This document shows positions 23,183-36,000 of a DNA stretch of 64,000 nucleotides, one piece after another. The notes beneath the pieces are model-generated. The model saw only the letters and a list, made by a program, of their open reading frames with translations, searched no databases and was not told the origin of the DNA. Position 1 is the first letter of the stretch. Every line of letters starts with the position of its first letter. The translations under genes were made by a program, and so were the position numbers. The stretch comes from Reticulitermes speratus (lineage: Eukaryota; Arthropoda; Insecta; Blattodea; Rhinotermitidae): NCBI GenBank assembly GCA_021186555.1, contig JAJKFL010000006.1, positions 36,329,478 to 36,393,477 of the forward strand, written 5' to 3'.

Positions 23183-23287
23183 CATATCCTGTGTTCGAAG
23201 GATACAGAAACACGTGAAATAATTTGTGAATTTAACACGTATTGTGGAAGAGAAGCCCCGTAAGAGTTGCAACAAACACGATTATAT

Positions 23288-23580
23288 ATGAAGCCTATCA
23301 GCAGCGAAACCAGGCCTCATGTGTCGTACAATAATAAATGTACTAAACGTTTCAAAGTACTTCTGTTTTCATTTCGTATCGGAGGACATTCATTTATGAC
23401 GAAATCTCTATCAAGAATTAACAGAATATACAATGTGGCGACAGCGATGTGTTTTTACAGTACTGTTGTGTGTCTTTCCATGGATGCGTTTGTTCACAGA
23501 CGTCAGTTGGTGCAACTTATGAAGAAAGTGCGCATTCTGATAGGACTAATATTCATCGCATGGACGCATTTCAGTTTCAG
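23288..23580 (+). CDS. OR gene 2 exon 1 (TM1-TM2)
   Basis: Starts at ATG 23288 with [16 protein letters not shown]. It contains [15 protein letters not shown] and two hydrophobic segments, and ends in phase 2 at HFSF before the donor GTAAAC. The preceding codons back to 23267 are open but begin with TTG, so the ATG is preferred. Confidence 0.88.
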
Positions 23581-26500
23581 GTAAACAGTTTTACAATTTG
23601 TATGCATTTGATGGAACTGTTGTTCAAGTACAAAGTACGGGACAGTTACGGAATTTATGACTTATTTCTGACCTTCGTTTACTGTAAGAACAAACCATTC
23701 AATTTTTAAATTCGTTAACGAAGTAGACGTTACATAAATTCAAGGTGAAACATCTCCGTTGTTTTACCAATTTACAGATATATTTATTTTTCCATGTAGT
23801 CATACACAACTCACAATACGAGGTAAAATACGTTATATGTTTCGGTTTGAATAAGCCATCATCGGACCTATAACTAGAACAATAAAAGAAAAATTAAAAC
23901 TGCAAGCAGGTGTGTATCATTACATTGTAATGGTTTGAGATCTCACACCTACCTGCAGCTCTAATGTTTCTTTTAAATATTCTAGTTATAGGCCTGATGA
24001 TGACTTATTCAAGCCGAAACACGTAGCGTATTTTACCTTGTATTGTGATCACACATTTCTTAAACTAACAAATGCACGCTGTTTATTTATACACAATACA
24101 ATTTTTTACAATAAAATCAGTCCAACATGTTTCGGATCCCTATTCTGGGACCATCAACAGGGACCCGTATCGTGAATCACACAAAATCACAAATCAACAA
24201 ATAATGGTACATATTGAAAGTTCAAAAGGTAAAATGTAGGCTATGTCAGTTGTTTTTGTGGGTCCACTGTGTATTAGAAGTTGTGTATACTTGTGGAAGG
24301 CTGTTGATTTGTGATTTTGTGTCATTCACGATATGGGTCCCAGATGATGGTCCCAGAATAGGGGTTCGAAACATGTTGGATTGATTTTACTGTAAAAAAT
24401 TGTGTGATCGAATGAAAATGCACGGTATGAACAATATAAAGCTTGTATTGTGAGTTGTGTATGACTACTTGGAAAAAGAAATATATCTGTAAAAATGTTA
24501 CATAAATTTAAATACTTACAGGATAGAATATACGTAGATACAAGCTTTTAAATAGGATCCTAAAACTTTCGTTTACGTTACATAAATGTGATATTTATTT
24601 TTCGATAAATACCCGTGTAACAAAAGACGGGTCTTCATCAATTTTGAAGCAGCTAATATAATTACACCAGGTATTTAGATTACACGGTGACAATTTGATG
24701 TGTTCCTTTGGATATCGACATTTGTCATATGTTACATCTTTACCAAAGAGTCAATAGACTCTCCTGCTTCCATCTTCAGTTTAAATAGTTTCTTACTCTA
24801 CGATGTGTACTGGAAGAAAACTACATCTAAACATGCAGTGATGCATATGAGACCAACTCAGTATTCCAGTGATTACACATACAAAATCGAGATTATACAG
24901 TACTAATTATATTTATTCCCATTACAGTTATCGCAAACGTGACATCGAATATCTGCTCAGTCTGACAGACTCCTTCACATGGGAAGAACTGCCAACCAGA
25001 GATCCAGACACCGGACATGTAACAAACGCTGGGTACATCCCTATCATCCAAGCTCTTGCTGCATACATACCGGCGACCATATGGGTGTTCCACATTATCC
25101 AGAGTACTATGCGCATGGTGTTAAATCACGACATGATCTTCACTACATGGTATCCTTTCGACGCATCTGCTAGCCCTGTATTTGAAATCGCAAATTTAAC
25201 ACAGGTAATCATCAAATTTAATTCTTTCCAAATTGCAATAGAAATTCTTACGAATATCCCTATGGGAAATTTTCACGCATAAATATGCACCCGACACTTT
25301 TGTAGAGTAAAGTTGATATTTCCAAACTGGTGCCTTTGAGAATATTAATATTGGGGAAGCATGTGCTTATTTCTCTTGCTGCAAAACCTTCTCCCTACAT
25401 TCGCCGATACTGACAGACTTTTCGAAACTTTATTTAAAACTCTCATAAAAATAAGCCAGTAACTTTAAACAGCGTGAATTTGGAGCATGTAATCGATAAA
25501 ACGATACGCCCTAGAATTCCGACCGCCCATCAGATTGTCTTCAAAATACCTGAGGTATCCATAAATGTAGTTTGACTAATCAGTAAAAAATATATGCAAT
25601 CTACATAAAATACTATACTACGACGTAAACTTAAACACATAATAACAACTTTCTTCAGAATATTCCACAGTATACCTCCTCAAATTCTGACATATAATCT
25701 CAGCACATATACATACACTAGCAGCAACATTTAAGAACAATACACTAGCCCCTTCTCGCCAAAATACGAGGTCCTTAAACAAAAACAAGTACTTTAAAAA
25801 CCCATGTACAGACGTGTAATGCAGTTCGAGGTACAGAATCTCAGCCACGGCTTGCTGTAATGGAGTAGTTCTTGTTTTAAAAAGTCCATGAAGTTATTCC
25901 GCTACAAATTCTTTTTCATGCTTTCAACTTCATGGATATCAACAGCACATGCGGGTTTTAAGGATTTCGAAGCAATGTGGATGAGAAATACGTTCCACTG
26001 GCCTACTGCGCTCCGTCACTATGTGTTCGTTAGCAATCTACTCGAAAGCGTGTTGTGGCCTCTTTTTCAATAAAGAAGTAATTTATAAACCGTCAATCAC
26101 AACAAAAATATTGTCAGTTGTTTAATGAGAAGTTACAACATGTATCGGTCTAAATAAGGCCATCATCAAGTATCACAGTATAAAACACTTTGAGAAAATA
26201 AGCACAAAAATTCACATGATAAAATGAGATCTCATTCTTTGTACTTAAAATAATGTTTTAAATAACGTTATGTTGATGTTCGATTAATGCATGTTGAAAA
26301 CATATAGAGCTCAATTTAAAATATGTCAAATATTACTAAAATTATAATCAGTACTCCTGTGTTAAATCATGAGTAATTAAAATTATATTTAATCCTGGGT
26401 TTTCAAACATGAACAGGTCGTATAAAAAGTTTTAATTTTTTGTAAAACATTGCTCTAGAAGTGCTTGGATTTTTACAGACACATTCTGTATTTAACACCT

Positions 26501-29500
26501 ATCAGAATATGTACCTAGGACAATACTTATCGATGGTAAGGTGCGTCTTCCCCCTATGAAAGTTAAGCCCACTGAAACTTGAACATGAAGCCAGAACGCG
26601 GTCCGAAAAATTTGGCAACGAACACCCAGTGATGAAGCCCAACATCACGGAAGAACGGAGTTCTCAACAATAGCACAACTTAGCTTTCGCATCGTACATT
26701 ACATTACGGAAATTATATCCACTCACAATGCCAAAGTTTGAGAGTTACTTGATCGCTGTTCAGGCTGAAACGTCATACTGACAGACACATACCCTGTCTA
26801 GATTGACAGCACAGACTCTGATAGTAGGCTATAAAAAACAGGAGCCTCTACACATTACACAGTGTTACTTTGCGTGTGGGGACATTTGAAATGAGAAACC
26901 AGCTTGTAACTCTCTGGGTTAGAACGCCGAAGCAATTTTGAAAAAGTATGAACTGTTTTTTTTTATGAAGACAAATACTGCCTTGTTAATTTATTTTGTA
27001 AAAATGTACTAAAATAGCGACACCCTAACCTAGGTTGTGAATTGCATTTTTTTATAAATTTTTACTGTCATTATGAGTATATTTTTATTGCACATGGTGT
27101 ATATAAAAATACACAAGTATACCTATACATAAAGTTATTAGTCTGCTTAATCCTTCTGCATTCTTTGTATTGAATTTCACGTTGCCTGCATACAAACCAA
27201 ATATTGCCGAAGTTGCCCGCAGTACATAAAAGGTTGAGCACGACTGTTGCAATAGGTGTTGATGTAGGGAACATGTGAATAGTGTTTTTTAAGAAGAAAG
27301 GAAATCTCGGTCAATTTTAAGACGTTAAGTTTACAACCGTAAATAAAGTAACACACACACAACCTCGTTATTGACAAGAAAGAAAACGAATAACAACGAC
27401 GGATCCTCACAAAATAAACCGGATCAAATTGGTGTTAAGCTTTGACATCTCCTCGAAATTAACCCAGAAGCCTTCCACAGGAGACCGGAATTTCATAAAG
27501 TCACCACAAAACCACCCCATCACCCAACCACCCAACCACCCCCTACAAAGAAACTTAAAACCACATAAGATAAAATTAATTATCCAACACTTAAACCATA
27601 ACAACGCTTCACCATAGCTTTTCACTGATATGTTAGAACAACATGCAAGGACACCGTAACCTGCTGGTTTCTTCATTTCTCTTAAATGCTAGCAGTCGAA
27701 ATCCAGGCAGCCCGAATTGCCGGCAGCAGACTCCGCCCTTCTCGTGTCATCGTCCAAAAGATACTCGGACACATCGCAAAACATTTAAAGTAACATGTAC
27801 GCCGATTGTCTTTGATACATTACTTCGTAAGCTCTGAACGTCACATTGAAAAAACAACAAACAATGAAAGTTCAGGCACAATAATCTGCTTCTTTGCTTC
27901 CTCAACTGCGCTGCTATATAATCGTGTATGTATATACATACATACATACATGTAAAAGAAAATAAATAATTATATATATATATATTCACAGTCTGACAAA
28001 ATGTACAATTCAATCACATTAATTGTGCAATTCCACTGTCCTACATGTTTCGAACCCTTAATTTGGGTTCATCTTCAGGGACTCATTACACACTATTCAC
28101 ATCAACCGGTACAATCGTTTACATGAATTCTTTACATCTGTGTATGTACGTTGTCTAAAACTAATTAAAAGTGAAAATTGTGGTTGTTGTTTTATATTGG
28201 TTAAAATGCTAAAAGTTGTATAAAAGTTGAATAGTCTGTGTTGATTTGATATCCTGTTTTATCGGAGTAGGTTGTCTGCTGGGTGTTGAGAACAGTATGG
28301 TCACACGAACACACACACACACACATTTGTATATATATATATAAGCTTAATTTCACCTCGTGCCTCTCTCACTCAACAAGTACTTGGTAACCGAAATACA
28401 TGTATGCGAAACACGCTTACTAGTACACAGACATTATCGCAAAGCGTCTTCGGAATTCTGTCACTGACGCATAATCTACTTATTATCAAATTAAATAGAT
28501 ATCCTGAACAATGTGGCATTTTTCTCATATTACTGTCATTTTTTTGCAAATAATATCACGAATTGGTTAGACCAACTGAAACCAACTGGCTACATCTCAA
28601 ACTAAATTTGGTTCATAAAATAATGTTAACATTAAACGCTTCTAAGTTAATCGACAAAAACCCCGCTATAAATGAAGCACTTGTTTATGGTAAGTCAAGA
28701 AACTGGTACTAAGGTAACATTTGCTAATTGATGTGTAAAATAACACTGACAGTCACACACGTGTGGATAATAAATATACAGCCCGCTTAAGTAATTTGGT
28801 CTAGAACAATTATGTCACTGATATATAAATCACCGTACTCTCGACATAAAGGCATGTAGGTGGGGCACAGCTACAGTTCCACTTATTCTTAACCTCGGCG
28901 CCAGATGGACGTGAGCAGTCAAGTGCATTCCCACGGTCACTTTACTCCCCGGAGAAAGAATATCCAGTAGAAATTAAAAGCTGGGCGGGCCCCAGAGTTG
29001 GCCTCATTCTTCTGACAGGCCAGTAATCAAGCCACAGATCATCCATCCCTTAGGGTCATCACTCTACAAAATACGTTATCCCGGCTCCAATATATTAAAC
29101 GGGCTTTCAAATAACGAGATTGCGACGCAGCTCCTAACCGTTAACTTTACTTTCCAAAGTTTACATGTACAGATCACAGATCAATAAACGAACCACAGTG
29201 GTGGGGGTGCCTGTCGGTAGGTAGGGGGGAAATATCGCACTGCTGTTTGTAGGAGCGACTGGCTCTTCTACTTCTACACACACACTGACAATATCAAACA
29301 TTTCGAGTAGTGAGCAGTGCGAGAGCACTGTGCGAATGCATTCAGGATGGACAGTAGCAACTTGTCATACGCCACGAAATCGTGCACACCCTTATCTACC
29401 GCTTTCCTGGCAGGGAACTCTCCTGCTCTGTGAAGAGTATTACTAGCTTCAGAAATTTCACCAGCCGCGTGTCAGACGCTGACGTAGCTTCAAATAATAA

Positions 29501-32500
29501 TTTCTTTATAAAGAGATTTTTAACTTGTCATGATAATACTTGTTAAAATATGTCTAATTAAGAGCGGAGACAACTTCAAATTTTCTGTCAAATTGAACAG
29601 AAATGACACCCAAAACCCTCAATTTCTGTTTAAAGTCTATAAAGAAGGTGGCAGAGTTACTTAAAGCACCATTACAAAATGACTTCGGGGTTTTTTGTGG
29701 CCATCAAGACACGTACTGAAATTATTTTGAGCAGGTTAAGATCTGGATAAAACAGTTACATTATAAATAACTTTCCTGAAACTACTCTCTTTATTAAAGG
29801 GGCAATCTTGTACTTCCTAATCCTTGTAGACTTCACGTGCTAACATATAAAAATGAAATGTAATAGTTCATATTTGTCACATCTTTACTCTTGTGCCCAA
29901 TAAAGCATATCCATCAATTAAAATTATTTATTTTCCACGAGATAATCACCAATCATAACACGAAATATTCAGATTATTTGAAATTGTTAAGATTTACCTT
30001 TCCCAAGAAGTGTGAGCCCACTCAGACTTCCAAATTCTTTTACATTATAGTATAAGTTTCTGTTACAGCCTAAGAATTTCGAGGTTTATAATTTATGTTG
30101 TAACAGAGTGTCGTATAGTATCAACGCAGTCTGACATCATTCGAAGCCGCACGGTATGTGCGGAAGACAGTTCCCAGAAAGCTACAAATCGGAAGGTCGC
30201 GGGTTCGATAACCGATGGGGTCATTGTTTTTTTCATTTACTTAATACTTCTGACCGCACTATGACCTTGGGATCGACTCAGGCTCTAACAGAAATGAGGG
30301 ATATCTCCTGGGGTGGACGATGAACAGAGCAGACAACATTACGACCTTCATTTGACGACAGTCTAGAAATTCTAGGAGCCTCAACCTCCAGGAGGACTGT
30401 AATGGTATAGCAAAAAAAATTACAAGCCTAATAACATGGTAACTCACACTTAAGTATCTGAAAATACGTACCATAATTTAAACCACTTTTAAAAACAGAT
30501 TACAAGGGTGTCATTAAACTAAAACACTGTAACCTTCCTTCACGTAATGACGTCGCATTATATTCAATACATCATACATTATTGCTTGCGGCTCTATTAG
30601 TTTGTATAACAAAGCAGATGTATTTGAAATAAAGGAAAAATCAATACCATCATAATTTAGCCAAACTTATAATGGCGGTTGATCAGGATAGAAAAGTGTA
30701 ATATTCTTTCATTACTGTAAAAAGTGAAATTCCAAGATGTAGAAATGTTCACTCCGTCTTTAACCCCCCCCCCCAAAGTATAATAATATAAATATAATTA
30801 ACCAGTCAAAGCCATCTAAATTAACTGAAGATATATCAATTACACAGCATTATTGTCTTGTTGAAACATAAAAATCAGGTAATCATTTCTTAGCTGTAAA
30901 ACCCAGAAACTCCATCCGAATAACTGAAACCTCTTTCTCACACAGGGCATAGCAACACTCTTCATATCATCTTTTGTTTTTGGCTTCCCAAGCCTGTACG
31001 CTACGCTAGTGTGTGTAGCATGCAGTCAGCTGGAGAAGCTCAAACTGACCCTTTTGGATATCAGACAGACACAAGTCATATCAGATCAGGACTGTGGGGA
31101 AGGGACTGATCAACAGGCGGGAGAGGGACACACACGTGCTGCCAAGGAACTTTTTGGTGACATGCAGGACAAACTGAACAGCTGTATACGTCATCACCAG
31201 GAAATAAAACGGTATGTCTTTGAATAGAATTAATTTATCAATACTCATGTTAATATTTCAATTACGGAACACACGAATATCCCTTTATCATGAATTTACA
31301 CTTTTCCAGGTACATGGAGGTATTAGAAAATTCGATGAACCTTCCATTGTGTGGTCTGCTGCTACTGTTCTTATCAACAATGTGCTTTGACGCCTTCTCC
31401 GCAGTCACGGTAATGTGCTCTAGTAACAAAATCCGACAACGGTAAAACAGAAGCACAGAGCTCCTCCGAAACGTCCGTAACTGATAACCGATTAACACAG
31501 AATCATTTACCATAATACTTGAATCTTTATCTACTCCCTTACATTTTCCCTGAAAAGCGGTAGAAGTTCAATGTAGAGATAAATAGGCATCTACCGGCTC
31601 AAGTGCTTACTTATCTCACTTCTCCTAATAAACATCAACCTTTATATTAACATCATTAAGAGATTTTTCTTTGTAAGAGAAATGCAACCTGTTTCTTTGC
31701 AGGGTGACACCAAATGAAATTTTGCGTTCCTCACAGTAAGAGCTATAGGGAGCCTGCATGTTATCATATATGTTCAAGAAAACCCTGTGACTTTCAGAAA
31801 GTAAGCTGTAAAAACATGTGTGTTGAAAATGGGGAAGTCATTTAAAAACACACGTCCCAAACAGGACCGGCTGAAGGATGTGTGCCCTTATTAAGAACAA
31901 CTTCACTTTGTTCACGTCACGTTATTTACGACAATATTCATTAAAGACTGCAGTTTCGTGGAAATAAAAGATCTCGTGGTGACTGGCACATAGTTACTGA
32001 TGTTTCGGAAACGCATGTTTTCTCCAAATTCAGAACAAATCTAGAAGTGTGAGGTTCTCTGGTAAAAAGAGTCTCCTTCTTGTTGAATGCTGCATGTGCC
32101 ATGGCAATCTTTAAGGTGTATAGAATAAGAAATTAAGTGGAAAAATTCTGGAATGATGTGGAGAGTATTGATTTCGGTAGAAATAAAGCCAAGAGTGTGA
32201 CAGGTAGGTTACTAACAGCGTCGAACAACCGGCATGGTTAATAACTCCGAAGTGTTGCAATAAAAAGAATATCGCACCAACTCAACAACTTTAAAATCCT
32301 CTACACCAAATTCAGAATCACAGACCGTGTAATGTAGTATGCGACCAAGAATTGGGGTCCGACCAAACAACAGGAATACGAAAGGAGGTTTCTCTGCAGC
32401 ATGTCATTGAAACCTGAGTGAAGGAATAGAGGAAGGCTCTCCCGGACGATAAGAAATGTTAAGCAGTACGACTGTTTTGGGATTACCGACCGACATCCCT

Positions 32501-33010
32501 TCAGGAGACATGTCCCGAATTGGTTGTTGTCTCCATTTGTCCACACACGTCTCTTCCGACGCATCTTCCTACTTTCTCTCGTGAAACTCATCCCGGTCTC
32601 TCCTCTTCATTCCGGATTTCTCACGCATAATTTCGTCTTACCAATTGAACTTCATCGCCTCTTTCCATTCCCCTGGGTGTTCTACTTACGGTACGCCATA
32701 CAGCTGCGCCAATCTTATATTTTAATGAAACAAGTGTCCTCACACTGCCAAAGTAAGCACAGTGTTACTAAGTCAAACAAAAACTGCACCTGTAGATGAC
32801 TAAGGCATAATGGAATCAATGAAGGCAGAAGATTAACACTCAGTTCTCTATCTCATTGCGACACCAAATATATGTCCGTATCCTATACGAGTGTTTCATT
32901 CTGCAGAGTTGGGGAGACTTCACTGACTTATCGCAGGCTCTGGTGGTGTATACTGTGGTGGCGGGCTCTTTGTATATATACTGCTGGCTTGGAAATGAAC
33001 TTTCTGATCA

Positions 33011-33044
<34 letters not shown>

Positions 33045-36000
33045 TTTAAGTTAGACGTACAATGTACTGTGTCTCCTAACAATATATTATTGCAGTGCGC
33101 AGCCTTGCTCAATTATATAACAATATCCTAAACCCTGAAATGTTTACTCTAATCACTCTCCTTAAGATTAAACTGGCACATTTACACAAAAAACCAATCA
33201 TCTGCTGCTTCGAGGGACAGTATATTTTTGTCCCGCAAAGTGGCGTTAACAAGGGCAGGTAAGGTTTATTGGTGGAGGGAGAGATCGCCGGCTATCTTAT
33301 TGTTACATGTGGGCGGGGAAGACTGTTCCATTTGTGTTGTGTGAGGGGCAAAGTGGATGTGTTGCGGACGCTGAGGCTCTCGGTCCGTGGTGTGTGGCCG
33401 GAATTGCTGCCGCGGTCGCATCCTCAACCATCTGTGCCCAATTGGGTTCCTCAGTCCGTGGGACAGGGACAGCGCTGGGTCTTTTTGCGTTGCCTGTGTA
33501 GGCATTATGGTGCTAGAAGCGTAGTAGCATTACAAACATAGCATGTGACTGGCTGCCCTACCTATGAAACATAAGCCCTACGTACAGCTGTACAGAGGTG
33601 GGAAGGTATATGAGCTTTCAGCTCCACAGTCAACACCGTTATATCATTCTTTACTTTATAACGATACATGGGCAACCATTCATCACACTTGGCCTCGCGT
33701 ATTGTACCATACTTCGCTAGTGCCAATGTCACCATTGTCGATTCAAGTTCCGGGGGAAGATCAGCGGCCCTTATTTGACGTATGCCGAGACCAGCCATAC
33801 TGACATGAACTTGTGTTCTTTCGCCATTTGTATGTACATAAGGTACCGTGTCTGGTGTCCTTCGTATAAAGTGCACTGCTTTTTGGGCAGTTGTGAATTT
33901 CATATACACTTGCCTCCTTATTCTATCTATTTAAAGTGCGTGTACGTCCTCTTCATCCACTCTTAAACTGTAATGTATCCATTCGTGTATTTCTTATGCC
34001 GTAGTTTTCGGGTTGTCCGATGCGAAGGAGCATATTACCGTGTTTTTGCGGTCTCCTATTCTTGTTGTCATTCAGCACTAAGCAAAGCTCACGAACTAGA
34101 GTGGATTGTGTACTAACGCTCGCCTGAACCCTACGAAGCACATTCGCATCAAGAGGAGTCACAAGCCAGACTGCTCTCAGGCTGACCTCCTACAAAATAC
34201 ACGTATACTCGTATATACAGTAATCCTACTGCTCTTTTTCTCATTTCGTTCTCCCACTTACGTCTTATTTTTTATAAGAAATGTCCTACCTCTTTCAGTT
34301 CTGGAAACTTAGTGCAACTTAGAAATATTTTTGTGTACAACCTCCTAATGTACAGTCAACTCCTTTCTGTTGGAAACTCACTCTATCCATACTTCTGCTT
34401 TACCGAATATTTCAGGCTATGTGAATGTTATTCCCCTTATCACAGGACAGGGAACATTTTTCCCCTCTAACCTGCTCCATAGACCCGAAATTTCCACATC
34501 TCTTTTCTAAACCACGCTATCACACGTTGTCCTATCACAGTATGCTATGTATTCCTCCTTTCCTCACACAATATTTTCTTCACAATAGAAGTCTAATGGA
34601 CTTCTAGCTCTTATGTCAATCCGTCCTTGAATATCACTGCACCTGACCTTAACAAATTTACTTCATGATTTCCCATTCATCTCTTGTGGGATATACCAAA
34701 TCAATCCCAAACAAATTTTGTCTACTTCCTACCAAACTTTTTGGCACAAAATCCAAATTTCGATATGTCTGTCTCTCTTCTAACCACAAAATCCCCTTAC
34801 AAGATCATCACAACCCATCTGAATATTGTATGTATGTATATATGTATGTATGTATATATATGTATGTATATATGTATGTATGTATATATGTATGTTATAT
34901 TACAAGGAAGTCCAAGGCGTAAACATAACAATTGATATGGCAATTGGGAAGTCTGCGGGAAAATAATGTCTGCCAAAATTAATATGTTTGATCCTATTAA
35001 AATATCTGCCCAAATGCAAATGTCTGCCCCAATTAAAATGTTAATTATACCGAGTCTGCTATTTTAATCTTCCCCTTTGAAAATTATCCTTGATAATTTT
35101 AATATTGATTTATTTATTATGCTCTTCTAATAAAATTTATATCCCGGGGATGAAATGTACATTAATACTTCGCGACCAGATATCGAAATTCGCCGTAATA
35201 AATAAAAAGGCAACGTGGTTGTTTAAACTGTAAACAACCCTGCCCCACCATGTTAACTGCCTTAAATTCTTCCACTTCCGAATATCCAAGAAAAACACGT
35301 TCATATTTCGGTAAACCTAAGGTGTTAACGCTGTCCCTACTTGAATCGTCTGCGCGTTGTTAAAACCAGAGCTATCTTGTGCAGTTACACTAAAACGCAA
35401 AGTTGGACTGAATACTGTAACTCCCTAACAACTTCAGACGTAAACCCCTACCATGATGTACTCAGACCTATTCTTCATAACCATAAACCTCCATTTACAT
35501 TTCGGACTTCTGTGTTACAATTGTGTCGCTTCTCAAGAAAGCTAAGCTTCAAACTTCATGTACTTGGTTATAAAGAGCGAAGTTACGTTTGAAGTCATAC
35601 ATGGTCGCTACGGAAGCGATATGTTTCTTCCACATCTCATCGAATTCCTGCTTCGCTGAGTCCAGAAATATTTTGCAACTCGCAGTGCCCAAACTTTGAA
35701 GTTCCATGGTTAACGGTGTGCCCCAAGACACTAACAACTCTTACACTTTGCACGGCACTCTTTCCGCTTGCCAGTGCATCTAACTCGCAACACTGACATC
35801 TTCATATTAAACCAGTGTTTCACAGAAAAATTGTGTTCACGTAAGATACAAGGTACCGGGAAACTTAACACCGAACAGCCTTTTTATTTCGAAAACATTT
35901 TGTAAACTTCCTACCATATGTTGCTTATAATCCTGCAGCATTTAAACTGGGCTTTAAACCGGGGCAGAATACTTTGTAAATTTATGAAAGCATTGGGCGA

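Larger units (their letters stand above)
21515..23287. other. Spacer and 5' flank of OR gene 2
   Basis: It contains a 126 bp palindromic element (21623-21748) and a minus-strand SINE (22207-22464). From about 21790 onward the non-repeat sequence aligns with 48080-49296 upstream of gene 3, ending in the shared core promoter. No gene is seen. Confidence 0.65.
24037..24452. mobile_element. Nested foldback element with 11 bp target duplication
   Basis: CTTGTATTGTG at 24037-24047 and 24442-24452 flanks a 394 bp element (24048-24441) inserted in the right arm of the older element. It has two inverted arms of about 100 bp, each with a hammerhead-like motif, and a right end with GCACGGTATGAACAATATAA. 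Confidence 0.85.
23771..24493. mobile_element. Foldback element, interrupted by a second one
   Basis: Terminal inverted repeats begin near TTACAGATATATTT (left, 23772) and end near AAATATATCTGTAA (right, 24492). Arms of about 70 bp each carry a hammerhead-like motif. The right arm is split by the 24048-24441 insertion. Without it the element is about 316 bp. A full relative lies at 46860-47254. Confidence 0.75.
23581..24927 (+). other. OR gene 2 intron 1
   Basis: A 1347 bp intron, against 491 bp in gene 3. The difference is mainly the foldback element at about 23771-24493 and the second element nested in it. The flanks of the insertion align with gene 3 intron 1 (GTTACATAAATTTAA against GTTATATAAATTTAA). 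Confidence 0.75.
25205..30945 (+). other. OR gene 2 intron 2
   Basis: A 5.7 kb intron. It holds solo hammerhead-like arms at 26135-26172 and 28036-28084, a tRNA-like fragment near 30184-30240, and a C-rich and CA-repeat patchwork. Blocks around 28480-29170 align with gene 3 intron 2 (about 52560-53490), including a GC-richer old repeat. No gene is seen. Confidence 0.6.

Noticed and set aside
25888..26073. 61-codon open frame with hydrophobic start in gene 2 intron 2
   Set aside because: No counterpart in gene 3 intron 2, no splice sites or homology.
33269..33541. Plus-strand open frame over the LINE relic
   Set aside because: Antisense shadow of the I/R1-type ORF1 relic; GC-rich composition explains its openness.
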